From the NCBI RefSeq assembly GCF_016464625.1, contig NZ_JAEAGO010000003.1, forward strand, positions 558,001 to 622,000: a DNA stretch of 64,000 bases, read 5' to 3'. Made by a program: the position numbers and the translations under genes. Numbering within the stretch: the first letter of the stretch is position 1; every line of letters starts with the position of its first letter. The notes under the pieces were generated by a model, which saw nothing but the letters and a program-made list of their open reading frames with translations, was not told the origin of the DNA and did no database searches. Of the stretch, positions 46,978 to 55,865 are shown piece after piece. The DNA is from Penaeicola halotolerans. Its GTDB lineage: Bacteria > Bacteroidota > Bacteroidia > Cytophagales > Cyclobacteriaceae.

Positions 46978-47000
46978 GAGACGCCATGAATGGACGTCTC
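46978..47000. repeat. Dispersed GAGACG palindrome, copy 1 (imperfect)
   Basis: GAGACG...CGTCTC arms enclose CCAT/ATGG, with one unpaired A. It is a diverged copy of the perfect repeat at 47043-47066 and probably a REP-like dispersed repeat. Confidence 0.6.
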
Positions 47001-47042
47001 TACGATGGGAAGGTGTAAATGTGTGAATATAGAAATTAATAA

Positions 47043-47066
47043 AGAGACGCGATAAATCGCGTCTCT
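47043..47066. repeat. Dispersed GAGACG palindrome, copy 2 (perfect)
   Basis: An 11-bp perfect stem AGAGACGCGAT/ATCGCGTCTCT with a 2-base loop, 30 bases beyond the htrA 3' end. It can form a stable hairpin; it could stabilise the htrA mRNA end or act as a terminator, though no T-run follows on the minus strand. Confidence 0.7.
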
Positions 47067-47095
47067 ACGTGTTGGGATGTTATATTGGAGGATGA

Positions 47096-48529
47096 TTACT
47101 GCACATTGAAGACATCGTAGAAGCGCTGTCCTCGTGCGGTGATGCCTTCTATCAAAAGTCTTCCTGTGTATTTTTCTAGCAATTTGACCAGTTGCTCAGG
47201 ATCGTCTACGGGCTTTTGATTGATCGCGGTGATGATGTAACCCTCTCCGATCTCCATGCGCCTCACAAATCCTTGTGCACCTACTTGGCTGACTTTCACG
47301 CCTGACTTGATCTTGTAAAGTTCTTTCTCCACTTTAGGAATGCTCTCAAAAGTGGCCTGTAGTAACTCCGAGCTATACACTTTTCGCTGTACGACTCCTG
47401 TCTCTCCATTGATATTGAGCAGGGTAGCGGCCGTCTCAGCACGTTTGCCATTGCGGATATAGCCTAGGTTTAGTTTGTCCCCTGGGGATTTGTAACTGAT
47501 GATTTCTTCGAAGGCTCCCCTACTTTTGATCGGTTGGCCATCGATAGATACGATCGCATCCCCTTTTTCTAGTCCTGCTCTAGCAGCTGCTCCATCTGGC
47601 GCGATATAGCTTAGCACCACACCATTCAGTGTATTGAGTTTCAACTCCTCTGCGATTTCCTGAGAAAGATCTACGGTCTCTGCACCGATCAGGGCCTTTT
47701 GCACTTCTCCATAGCGGATGATGTCTGCCACTACTTTTTTGACGATATCCACAGGGACAGCAAAGCCATATCCTGTGTAGCTACCTGTCTGAGACAGGAT
47801 CGCTGTATTGATCCCTACGAGTTCGCCACGGCTATTGACTAGCGCGCCACCTGAGTTGCCAGGATTGATCGCAGCATCTGTTTGGATAAAAGATTCAAGT
47901 GGGAAATTAGCTTGTAGGATATTGATTTGACGCTCTTTGGCACTGACGATACCAGCTGTCACGGTAGAAGTCAAGTTGAAGGGATTACCCACTGCGAGTA
48001 CCCATTCTCCTATTTGGAGATTGGACGAACTACCAATCTGTATGGCGGGTAGGTTTTCTGCCTCCACTTTGAGTACTGCCAGATCTGTGGAAGGATCCGT
48101 ACCGACAAGCCTTGCACGGTAAGTTCTTTTCTCATGGATCACCTCGATCACTTCTGCATCTTTGATCACGTGGTTATTGGTCACGATGTAGCCATCTTTG
48201 GAAAAAATCACTCCAGAACCGCTACTTACTTTTTGTGAAGGACGGGCATTGAAAAACCAGTCGTAAAGGTTGTAGCGGTTATAGTCTGTACCTGCAAAGT
48301 TTTTGATAAAGACCACCGAAGAAGTACTCTTGCGAGAAGCCTCTACGAAATCTTCTCCTACGGCTACTGTCCTGCTTGGTTGGTTGGTCATTTGATAGAG
48401 ACCTTGCTGAGTACTATCCGCTACCTCTTGGTACAAAATAGGCTCATCAGCCTTTATCCAATCCCAAAAAGAAGCTCCCGCCAAACCTGCCACAAAGGCT
48501 ATCATGATTACTTGTATCTTCCCTTTCAT
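47096..48529 (-). CDS. degP: Periplasmic serine protease HtrA/DegP (Do family)
   Basis: A 477-residue protease and chaperone for misfolded envelope proteins. An N-terminal membrane or signal segment (about 4-24) precedes the trypsin-like domain with the triad His (VTNNHVI), Asp (GTDPSTDLAVLKV) and Ser (NPGNSGGAL, about 224). Two PDZ domains follow (about 290-370 and 385-475). The three triad residues and the oxyanion Gly are intact. It is divergent to the GH3 gene. Confidence 0.94.
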   Translation of the reverse strand: MKGKIQVIMIAFVAGLAGASFWDWIKADEPILYQEVADSTQQGLYQMTNQPSRTVAVGEDFVEASRKSTSSVVFIKNFAGTDYNRYNLYDWFFNARPSQKVSSGSGVIFSKDGYIVTNNHVIKDAEVIEVIHEKRTYRARLVGTDPSTDLAVLKVEAENLPAIQIGSSSNLQIGEWVLAVGNPFNLTSTVTAGIVSAKERQINILQANFPLESFIQTDAAINPGNSGGALVNSRGELVGINTAILSQTGSYTGYGFAVPVDIVKKVVADIIRYGEVQKALIGAETVDLSQEIAEELKLNTLNGVVLSYIAPDGAAARAGLEKGDAIVSIDGQPIKSRGAFEEIISYKSPGDKLNLGYIRNGKRAETAATLLNINGETGVVQRKVYSSELLQATFESIPKVEKELYKIKSGVKVSQVGAQGFVRRMEIGEGYIITAINQKPVDDPEQLVKLLEKYTGRLLIEGITARGQRFYDVFNVQ

Positions 48530-48713
48530 ATCGCGCTATTTTTTGATGATTTCACAATTTTCAAATCCCTCAGGATGTTTTATCACTAAGACAATTCACC
48601 CTAGATACTTAGCAAAATAAATGCGAGTTGCATTTTAATTCATGAAATTAACTTTTCTTAACAATTGACCGATATATTAAAGCTCTTTGAGGCAGAAAAG
48701 CGGTCAATAATTG

Positions 48714-48721
48714 TAAATTTG
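48714..48721 (+). promoter_or_regulatory. -7 promoter element of the GH3 gene
   Basis: TAAATTTG matches TAnnTTTG and ends 7 bases before the ATG; a TTTG 24 bases upstream (48686-48689) is a slightly distant -33. The transcript would have little or no leader. Confidence 0.5.
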
Positions 48722-48728
48722 TCAGTCT

Positions 48729-50234
48729 ATGGGAATCGTATCAAGCTTAAGTAAGCCATTTGCTAGCTATATCGTCAAGGATCAGAAAAAGTGGTCTTTG
48801 GCAGCTGCCGCACATCAAGATCAAATATTTAACAACCTGATCAAAGTGGGTGGCCAAACACTTTTTGGCAAGGATCACCACTTCGGAGATATCAAAAACT
48901 ACGAAGATTTCAAAAAACATGTTCCTGTCAGGGACTATGAGGAATTAAGGCCCTATGTAGATCGTATACTCGCAGGGGAGTCAGATATCCTTTGGAAGGG
49001 TAAGCCCGCTTATTTTGCTAAAACCTCTGGCACCACTTCTGGCACTAAGTACATTCCCATCACCAAAGATTCTATCCCTAACCATATCAATAGCGCGAGA
49101 AATGCTCTTTTGACCTATATCCATCAGTCTAAAAATGCTCGTTTCCTTGATGGAAAATTGATCTTTTTATCAGGAAGTCCTGTACTGGAGCAGCTTGCAG
49201 GCATCAATACGGGAAGACTCTCGGGTATTGTCAATCACCACGTGCCGGGCTATCTTCGCACCAATCAGCTACCGACATACAAGACCAATTGTATAGAGGA
49301 TTGGGAGGCTAAGCTAGAGCGTATCATCGATGAGACCATTCACCAAGACATGCGCTTGATCTCTGGGATTCCGCCTTGGGTACAGATGTATTTTGACCGT
49401 ATCCAAGAGCGAACAGGAAAGCGCATCGAAGAAGTATTTCCTAATTTTTCCCTCTTTGTGTATGGTGGGGTGAATTTTGAGCCTTATCGTGCCAAGCTCT
49501 ATGAAAGTATCGGTCGAAAAGTCGATTCTATAGAGACTTACCCTGCTTCTGAGGGCTTCATCGCTTACCAAGACAGCCAAGTAGATCCTGGCTTACTCCT
49601 CCTACTCAATAGCGGTATATTCTTTGAGTTTATCCCAGCAGATGAGTATTTCAATGAAAATCCCACCCGACTCCGCATAGATGAAGTGAAGTTAGATGTC
49701 AACTATGCCTTGATCATCAATAGCAACGCAGGACTCTGGGGCTACTCGATTGGAGATACGGTCAAGTTTATTTCCAAAGACCCTTATAAACTCTTGGTGA
49801 CAGGCCGTATCAAGCATTTTATCTCAGCTTTTGGAGAGCATGTGATCGGAGAAGAAGTAGAAGGCGCTATGAAAGAGGCCGTCTCTCACCATCCCGAGGT
49901 AGAGTTGATAGAATTTACCGTAGCTCCTCAAGTCACGCCTAGCGTTGGACTACCGCTACATGAGTGGTATATAGAATTTGCACAAGCTCCTAAGGATATG
50001 GCTGCCTTTGAGCAAACACTCGATCAGGCACTCATCAAGCGCAACAGCTATTACAAAGACTTGATCAAAGGTAGTATCTTGCGACCACTACAAGTCATCA
50101 GCTTAGAACGAGATGCTTTTAGAAATTATATGAAAAGTCAAGGTAAGCTTGGTGGACAAAACAAAGTGCCTAGGCTAGCCAATGATAGAAAGATCGCAGA
50201 CGAGTTGATCAACTTTAAGAAAAATGCGCTATAA
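48729..50234 (+). CDS. GH3 auxin-responsive promoter family protein
   Basis: A 501-residue member of the GH3 superfamily (acyl-adenylate-forming enzymes that conjugate an acid to an amino acid in plants). KTSGTTSGTKYIPI (about 98-111) is the ATP-phosphate loop, YPASEGFIAYQD (about 277-288) the adenine-binding motif, and LLVTGRIKHFISAFGEHV (about 355-372) the hinge region. In bacteria the substrate is unknown; the acid and amine partners are not indicated. It precedes dxr by 21 bases. Confidence 0.86.
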   Translation: MGIVSSLSKPFASYIVKDQKKWSLAAAAHQDQIFNNLIKVGGQTLFGKDHHFGDIKNYEDFKKHVPVRDYEELRPYVDRILAGESDILWKGKPAYFAKTSGTTSGTKYIPITKDSIPNHINSARNALLTYIHQSKNARFLDGKLIFLSGSPVLEQLAGINTGRLSGIVNHHVPGYLRTNQLPTYKTNCIEDWEAKLERIIDETIHQDMRLISGIPPWVQMYFDRIQERTGKRIEEVFPNFSLFVYGGVNFEPYRAKLYESIGRKVDSIETYPASEGFIAYQDSQVDPGLLLLLNSGIFFEFIPADEYFNENPTRLRIDEVKLDVNYALIINSNAGLWGYSIGDTVKFISKDPYKLLVTGRIKHFISAFGEHVIGEEVEGAMKEAVSHHPEVELIEFTVAPQVTPSVGLPLHEWYIEFAQAPKDMAAFEQTLDQALIKRNSYYKDLIKGSILRPLQVISLERDAFRNYMKSQGKLGGQNKVPRLANDRKIADELINFKKNAL

Positions 50235-50255
50235 TAGGTGCGAAATTAGTAAACA

Positions 50256-51431
50256 GTGAAAGAAGCATCCCATAAAAAACGCATCGCCATACTCGGCTCT
50301 ACTGGCTCTATCGGCACGCAAGCCCTAGAAGTCATTAAAGCCAATCCACAAGCTTTTGAAGTAGAAGTACTGACCGCTCAGAACAATGCACAGCTTTTGA
50401 TCCAGCAGTCGCTGGAGTTTAAACCCAATGCAGTCGTCATAGGCAATGAAGCACTTTATCAGCAAGTAGCAGATGCGCTACTCCCCCACTATATCAAAGT
50501 ATATGCAGGGGAAAAAGCCCTCGCCCAAGTTGTACAAATGGATACTATTGATCTAGTCTTGACTGCTTTGGTAGGTTATGCTGGCTTGATTCCAACCATA
50601 GAAGCCATCTCAGCGGGTAAAAATATCGCGCTGGCCAATAAAGAAACACTTGTGGTCGCTGGAGAGCTTGTCACCCAACTCGCCCAAGAGAAGGGAGTCA
50701 ATATCTACCCTGTGGATTCCGAGCATTCGGCTATTTTCCAGTGTTTGGTGGGGGAATTTCACAATCCAATAGAAAAAATCATTCTTACGGCATCAGGTGG
50801 CCCCTTTAGAGGAAAGGATCGTGCATTCTTGTCTAAAGTTACCAAAGAGCAAGCACTCAAGCACCCCAACTGGGATATGGGCGCTAAAATAACTATAGAT
50901 TCTGCTTCTCTGATGAACAAAGGCTTAGAGGTCATCGAAGCCAAGTGGCTCTTTGCGCTCAATACTGAGCAAATAGACGTGATCGTACATCCTCAGTCTA
51001 TCATTCATTCGATGGTACAGTTTAGGGACAGCTCGATCAAAGCGCAGATGGGACTTCCAGACATGAAAGTACCCATACAGTTTGCCATGACTTATCCTGA
51101 CAGACTGGCATCAGACTTTCCACGTTTCAACTTCGTAGATTATCCAGCGCTGACATTTGAAAAGCCCGATTTGGAGACTTTTAGGAACTTAGGACTGGCC
51201 TTTGATGCTTTAGCTAAAGGAGGTAATATGTCTTGCATCTTAAATGCTGCTAATGAAATAGTCGTGGCAGCGTTTTTGAAAGATCAAATCGGTTTTCTAG
51301 AGATGTCAGATGTCATAGAAGCATGTATGCAACAAACAACTTTTATACACAAACCGTCTTTAGAGGATTATGTGGAGACTGACAAAGTCACCCGTGAAAT
51401 AGCAATACAACAGATTAAAAAATATAATTAA
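50256..51431 (+). CDS. dxr: 1-deoxy-D-xylulose-5-phosphate reductoisomerase
   Basis: A 391-residue enzyme of the non-mevalonate isoprenoid pathway that turns DXP into MEP with NADPH. NADPH binding GSTGSIGTQALEVI is at about 13-26, the substrate/metal sites are in YPVDSEHSAIFQCL (about 154) and ASGGPFRG, and HPNWDMGAKITIDSASLMNKGLEVIEA (about 209-235) is diagnostic. It starts with GTG. The last base overlaps the rseP start codon. Confidence 0.95.
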   Translation: MKEASHKKRIAILGSTGSIGTQALEVIKANPQAFEVEVLTAQNNAQLLIQQSLEFKPNAVVIGNEALYQQVADALLPHYIKVYAGEKALAQVVQMDTIDLVLTALVGYAGLIPTIEAISAGKNIALANKETLVVAGELVTQLAQEKGVNIYPVDSEHSAIFQCLVGEFHNPIEKIILTASGGPFRGKDRAFLSKVTKEQALKHPNWDMGAKITIDSASLMNKGLEVIEAKWLFALNTEQIDVIVHPQSIIHSMVQFRDSSIKAQMGLPDMKVPIQFAMTYPDRLASDFPRFNFVDYPALTFEKPDLETFRNLGLAFDALAKGGNMSCILNAANEIVVAAFLKDQIGFLEMSDVIEACMQQTTFIHKPSLEDYVETDKVTREIAIQQIKKYN

Positions 51432-52765
51432 TGGAAACTTTAATCATGGTAGGACAGCTTTTGCTGGGTCTATCTTTACTAGTAGGATTACACGAATTTG
51501 GCCACTTGATCACGGCTAAGATGTTTGGCATGCGTGTGGAGAAATTTTCAATTGGTTTTCCTCCTAAAATTTTTGGTTTTAAAATCGGAGAAACTGAGTA
51601 TTCACTCAGTGCCATTCCTTTGGGTGGTTTTGTGAAAATATCAGGGATGATTGATGAGTCTCTAGACACAGAAGCTTTAGCCAAAGATCCAGAGCCTTAT
51701 GAGTTTCGCGCTAAGCCAGCTTGGCAGCGGCTGATCGTGATGCTCGGAGGTATCATCGTCAATGTCATTATCGGTATTGTCATTTTCGTAGTCCTAGTGT
51801 ACAAGCAAGGTGAAACCTATGTACCAAAAGCTGAGATCGATGAGAATGGTATCGTAGCTTATGAGCTAGCACAGCAAATCGGTCTGCAAACTGGTGACCG
51901 TATCATCAATGTGAGTGGCAAGCCTTATGATAGACTTTCTGACTTATACTCTCCAGACGTCTTGTTAGATGACAACACTTACTACACAGTAAATCGTGAT
52001 GGGGAGGAAATCAAAATAGACATCCCTGCAGGATTCATAGATAACTTCTCTGAAGAAAATGCAGCAGCGCGTTTTGTCAGTATCAGAGCTCCATTTACAA
52101 TTGCGCAAATAGAGCCAGGATCATTTGCGGAGCAAGCTGGTCTGCAGGTAGGAGATCGTATTCTTTCTATCAATGATCAGCCGATTGAGTTTTTTGACCA
52201 GTTTCAAACCATAGTCCAAGATTATAAAGGTCAAGATGTAAACCTACTGGTAAGTAGAAAAGCTAGTGATGATGAAAATGCACTTGCTTCTCCTGTAGAG
52301 ATCACTGCTACTGTAAATGAAGCAGGTCAGCTCGGTTTTTACACACAGTTAGATATAGACTATGCGACTAAAAGCTACAGTTTTGGACAGTCTCTGAAAG
52401 AAGGCACAAACAAAGCGTTCGGGGTCGTATTCGTCAATGCCAAAGCGATGGGTAAGATGTTCACAGGGGATGTCTCTCCTAAAAATCTTTCTGGACCTAT
52501 CGGTATTGCTAAAATATTCGGAAATGAGTGGGACTGGATCAGGTTCTGGGCTAATGTGGCTTTGATCTCTATGATTTTGGCCTTTATGAACCTACTACCT
52601 ATACCTGCGCTAGATGGAGGACATGTAGTATTCTTACTCTATGAGATGGTATCTGGTAGAAAACCTTCAGACAAATTCCTCGAAAATGCGCAAAAAGTAG
52701 GTATGGTCTTGCTTTTGACCCTGATGGTCTTTGTAATAGGTAATGATATTTGGAAACTTTTCTAA
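51431..52765 (+). CDS. rseP: RseP family site-2 intramembrane metalloprotease
   Basis: A 444-residue membrane protease that cuts anti-sigma factors or signal-peptide remnants. The zinc-binding HEFGH is at about 21-25 in the first helix, a C-terminal NLLPIPALDGGH (about 391-402) supplies the Asp ligand, and two PDZ domains lie between (about 125-200 and 210-275). It is coupled to dxr by a one-base overlap, a common arrangement in Bacteroidota. A terminator follows. Confidence 0.94.
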   Translation: METLIMVGQLLLGLSLLVGLHEFGHLITAKMFGMRVEKFSIGFPPKIFGFKIGETEYSLSAIPLGGFVKISGMIDESLDTEALAKDPEPYEFRAKPAWQRLIVMLGGIIVNVIIGIVIFVVLVYKQGETYVPKAEIDENGIVAYELAQQIGLQTGDRIINVSGKPYDRLSDLYSPDVLLDDNTYYTVNRDGEEIKIDIPAGFIDNFSEENAAARFVSIRAPFTIAQIEPGSFAEQAGLQVGDRILSINDQPIEFFDQFQTIVQDYKGQDVNLLVSRKASDDENALASPVEITATVNEAGQLGFYTQLDIDYATKSYSFGQSLKEGTNKAFGVVFVNAKAMGKMFTGDVSPKNLSGPIGIAKIFGNEWDWIRFWANVALISMILAFMNLLPIPALDGGHVVFLLYEMVSGRKPSDKFLENAQKVGMVLLLTLMVFVIGNDIWKLF

Positions 52766-52781
52766 AGTCCAAACAAATCAG

Positions 52782-52803
52782 AAGGTGAGAGAAATCTCGC
52801 CTT
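52782..52803 (+). terminator. Terminator of dxr-rseP
   Basis: A 9-pair stem (aaggtgaga/tctcgcctt, one G-T pair) with a GAAA loop is followed by T-run, 16 bases after the rseP stop. Confidence 0.85.
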
Positions 52804-52905
52804 TTTTTATGCACTAAAAAGTCCTAGCAAAATTTAATCTTACCTAAATAATAATATATACTGAATTAGCTGTATTTTAGAACTTTAATTACAAAACTTA
52901 GAACA

Positions 52906-53844
52906 ATGAAAAAATCAATCAGCTTTTTAGGCGCGATAGTAGCAGTAGCACTTTTTGCCTTTAACATGTATGCTCCTGTAGACTTGAAGTACAACTTCAA
53001 AGTAGGAGATAAATTCTCTGTGGAACAAACCACAGATCAGACCATCACACAAAATGTCATGGGAATGGAGCAGGTAGTGACAAACAAAGTTACTGGAACG
53101 CTTTACTTTGAAATAGTAGAAGTAAAAGATGGTATTGCAAAAATACAAACACAGTATAAAAAGCTTCGCAATGAGACTAATAACCCTATGCAAGGAAATC
53201 AAATAATGGATAGCGAAGGTGATGAAAGCAACCCACAAAATGCCATGTTGAAGGCTGTCAAAGATAAGTCCTACTATGTGTTCTTGGACAGCAAAGGAAA
53301 TGTAGTCAAAACAGAAGGCACTGATATTATCATGAATGAAGTAATCAATTCTCTAACAGGTGAAATGGCTACCATGAAAGATCAAGTTAAAGCCGGTCTA
53401 GAAGCAACCCTTGGAGAAGAAGCCATCAGCTCTTCTATGGGTTCTTTGTTTTTACTTTATCCAAGCACTCAAGTAGAGCTTAATCAAGTATGGGAAAACA
53501 GTAATACGCTGAGCAGTATGTATGATCTCCGCTATGACAATATTTGGAAGCTGACGGAAGTCACAGGAACTACTGGAAAAGTTAGTGGAAACTCTAATAT
53601 CAAAGTAGCTGCTGAAGAGAAGGTCATGGAAATCCAGCCTGGAATCGATGCTAAAATAAGTCTATCAGGTACTCAAAATGCCCTTTACAATGTGGATTTA
53701 AGCACTGGATGGTTTAGCACAGCGACTATCACTTCAGATATCTCTGGTACGATGACGATCTTAGCTACTAACCCAATGATCCCTGAAGAGATGTCTATTC
53801 CTATGAGCATTCAATCAGAAATTACTTACAAATTGATCAAATAA
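52906..53844 (+). CDS. Secreted DUF6263-like protein
   Basis: A 312-residue protein with an N-terminal signal peptide (about 1-22). Residues 25-310 are mainly beta structure, starting YNFKVGDKFSVEQTTDQTI and later LYFEIVEVKDGIAKI; this fits the Bacteroidota DUF6263 family by pattern, but I rely on memory. No catalytic motif. It stands alone with its own terminator. Confidence 0.6.
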   Translation: MKKSISFLGAIVAVALFAFNMYAPVDLKYNFKVGDKFSVEQTTDQTITQNVMGMEQVVTNKVTGTLYFEIVEVKDGIAKIQTQYKKLRNETNNPMQGNQIMDSEGDESNPQNAMLKAVKDKSYYVFLDSKGNVVKTEGTDIIMNEVINSLTGEMATMKDQVKAGLEATLGEEAISSSMGSLFLLYPSTQVELNQVWENSNTLSSMYDLRYDNIWKLTEVTGTTGKVSGNSNIKVAAEEKVMEIQPGIDAKISLSGTQNALYNVDLSTGWFSTATITSDISGTMTILATNPMIPEEMSIPMSIQSEITYKLIK

Positions 53845-53863
53845 GAATTGGATCGATAAGCAT

Positions 53864-53901
53864 AAAAAAGGGAAGCAAATCTAGATTTGCTTCCCTTTTT
53901 T
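53864..53901. terminator. Bidirectional terminator between the DUF6263-like gene and ferredoxin gene
   Basis: A perfect palindrome (38 bases, center at 53882/53883) with A and T runs at its ends; the GC-containing core is gggaagcaaatc and its mirror. It serves both convergent genes. Confidence 0.88.
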
Positions 53902-53923
53902 ATTAAATATCATCGCTTACCAC

Positions 53924-54244
53924 CTATACACCATCTCCTTTAAGTCTGAATACCATACCATTCATCTCCTCAGAGATTTTGAGTTGACAGGCTAGCCTGC
54001 TAGTAGGAGTGATATTAGGTAGTGTATCAATCATGTCTAGTTCTGCATCATTTGGTTCACCGAGATTTTCTTCCCCTGACAGCACTTCTACATGGCAGGT
54101 AGCACAAAGCGCCATCCCTCCACAAGTAGCTAGTACCTCATAATCAGACGCTTTGAGTACTTCCATGAGACTTAGTCCCATGTCTTCAGGAACTTCTACT
54201 GTTTTACGTTGCCCATTATAGTCTTCTACTTCAAAATTTACCAT
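53924..54244 (-). CDS. [2Fe-2S] ferredoxin, adrenodoxin-like
   Basis: A 106-residue electron carrier. The cluster ligands are C-x5-C-x2-C in CGGMALCATCHVEV (about 41-50) and a distant Cys in LACQLK (about 87). It follows the ferredoxin reductase gene by 3 bases, so the two form a likely NADPH-to-acceptor chain. The final acceptor is unknown. Confidence 0.92.
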   Translation of the reverse strand: MVNFEVEDYNGQRKTVEVPEDMGLSLMEVLKASDYEVLATCGGMALCATCHVEVLSGEENLGEPNDAELDMIDTLPNITPTSRLACQLKISEEMNGMVFRLKGDGV

Positions 54245-54247
54245 AGC

Positions 54248-55249
54248 TTAAAAGGCAGGTACCCCATTGACAGTTGTGTATTTGAAACTTAGTTTTTGAT
54301 CTGGGTAGACATGCTTAAAAGCACTCTGCGCCATCAAGGCTGCTTCGTGAAAGCCACTCAAAATGAGTTTTAGTTTGCCTGGATATGTATTGATATCACC
54401 GATCGCATAAATCCCTGGTACATTGGTGCTATAATCAAAAGTATCTACTGAAATAGCGTTCTTATCGATGGCTAAGTTCCAATCAGCTATAGGACCTAGC
54501 TTTGGACTGAGTCCAAAAAGTGGTATTAAATAATCAGTTTCTACAGTGATCTCTTCTTCTTTGGTGGTCATCGACACTGCGTTCAAATGTCCATTGCCAC
54601 TTAAGGCCTTTAGATTGGCACTTAGGACAAGGTCTATTTTGCCAGCTTGTGCAAGCTCAAAAACTTTTTCTGCCGAGTCGGGCGCTCCTCTAAAAGTCTC
54701 ATTGCGGTGTACTAGTGTCACGCGCTCTGCTACATCAGCGAGAAATATCGTCCAGTCTAGTGCAGAGTCACCTCCACCAGCTAGTACCACACGCTTGTTT
54801 CTAAACTTCTCTGGATCTTTGACCATATAGGCCACTCCTTTACCCTCAAACTGCTCTAGATTTTCTAAGACTGGTTTTCTTGGCTCAAAACATCCTAATC
54901 CGCCAGCGATCACGACTGCTTTAGCTTCAATGATCGTGTCATCTGAAGTGGTCAATCTAAATGATCCATCAGCCAATCTCTCCAATCCATCTACTCTTTC
55001 ACCAAGTGAAAATGTAGGCTTGAATGGCTCTATCTGCTTCATCAGATTGTCTACAAGCTCCTGTGCCTTCACTTCAGGAAACCCTGGGATGTCATAAATA
55101 GGTTTTTTAGGATAAATCTCTGAAAGCTGACCACCTACTTGAGGGAGTGCATCTACTAGATGACATCTCATCTTGAGTAATCCTGCTTCAAATACGGCAA
55201 AGAGACCCACTGGACCAGCGCCTATAATGCATATATCTGTACTTATCAT
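54248..55249 (-). CDS. Ferredoxin-NADP+ reductase (TrxR-like, type 2)
   Basis: A 333-residue flavoprotein. The FAD-binding GAGPVGLFAVFEAG (about 11-24), the NADPH-binding AGGGDSALDW (about 161-170) and the C-terminal GIYAIGDINTYPGKLKLI (about 279-296) are clear. The Cys pair of thioredoxin reductases is absent, as in FNR of this type. With the ferredoxin gene 3 bases downstream, NADPH-dependent ferredoxin reduction is the likely function. Confidence 0.9.
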   Translation of the reverse strand: MISTDICIIGAGPVGLFAVFEAGLLKMRCHLVDALPQVGGQLSEIYPKKPIYDIPGFPEVKAQELVDNLMKQIEPFKPTFSLGERVDGLERLADGSFRLTTSDDTIIEAKAVVIAGGLGCFEPRKPVLENLEQFEGKGVAYMVKDPEKFRNKRVVLAGGGDSALDWTIFLADVAERVTLVHRNETFRGAPDSAEKVFELAQAGKIDLVLSANLKALSGNGHLNAVSMTTKEEEITVETDYLIPLFGLSPKLGPIADWNLAIDKNAISVDTFDYSTNVPGIYAIGDINTYPGKLKLILSGFHEAALMAQSAFKHVYPDQKLSFKYTTVNGVPAF

Positions 55250-55332
55250 AGCGTCTTTATTTCGAATTCATAACGAAATGAAAACCTAAAAGGTTTGTAC
55301 AAATATAATTAGTGTAACAACTATTTTTATCC

Positions 55333-55767
55333 TTAGAGGGATAAATTATCATAGATTGTATTAAGGGTTTTCTTGAAGTGCTCAAAATCAGCATCTGTGA
55401 GGTTCTCCCATGCTTTAACCCTAATGGCGGCTATCTGAGGTTTGAGTTCGGATACCTTCTCCTGACCAGCAGGAGTCAAGCTGATGATGAAACTCCTACG
55501 ATCTTTGGGGTGAGGGTTACGAACTGTCAGGCCTTTCTTACAAAGAAGGTCAATGATACGTGTCAGTGTTGGATGATCTTTGAATACCAGCTCGGCCAAC
55601 TCTCTCTGATTGAGCTGCTCATGTTGATCCAAATTACGCAAAACCAGCCATTGATCAACTGTCACTTCAAAGTTGAGCTCTTTGAACTTTCCTTGAGCAT
55701 ATTGCTTAACCCTACGTGCAGTTCGATCCAATAAAAATGAATATTGCGTGTATTTTTCCTTAGCCAT
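55333..55767 (-). CDS. MarR family transcriptional regulator
   Basis: A 144-residue winged-helix regulator. The core runs WLVLRNLDQHEQLNQRELAELVFKDHPTLTRIIDLLCKKGL and the wing NPHPKDRRSFIISLT. The regulator lies directly upstream of, and in line with, the ferredoxin-NADP reductase and ferredoxin genes (84-base gap), which makes control of those genes plausible. I start at ATG 55767, since the longer frame adds 10 residues. Confidence 0.85.
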   Translation of the reverse strand: MAKEKYTQYSFLLDRTARRVKQYAQGKFKELNFEVTVDQWLVLRNLDQHEQLNQRELAELVFKDHPTLTRIIDLLCKKGLTVRNPHPKDRRSFIISLTPAGQEKVSELKPQIAAIRVKAWENLTDADFEHFKKTLNTIYDNLSL

Positions 55768-55865
55768 ATCAACTATTAGTATGACAAATATACTCAATGC
55801 TGGTTAAAATGTTGCTGCTAAAAATTCGATTGATTTTTCTACATTTGATGAAACCAATGACAAAC

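Larger units (their letters stand above)
46766..47095. other. Gene-free accessory stretch upstream of hicAB
   Basis: About 330 bases without an ORF. It holds two GAGACG-type palindromes, listed separately, and otherwise nothing that I recognise. It lies between the hicAB promoter and the 3' end of htrA, and forms part of the AT-rich patch 45.4-47.1 kb. Confidence 0.6.

Noticed and set aside
46978-47066. CRISPR-like array
   Set aside because: Only two palindromic copies of different length with one irregular spacer, no cas genes; they are dispersed hairpin repeats.
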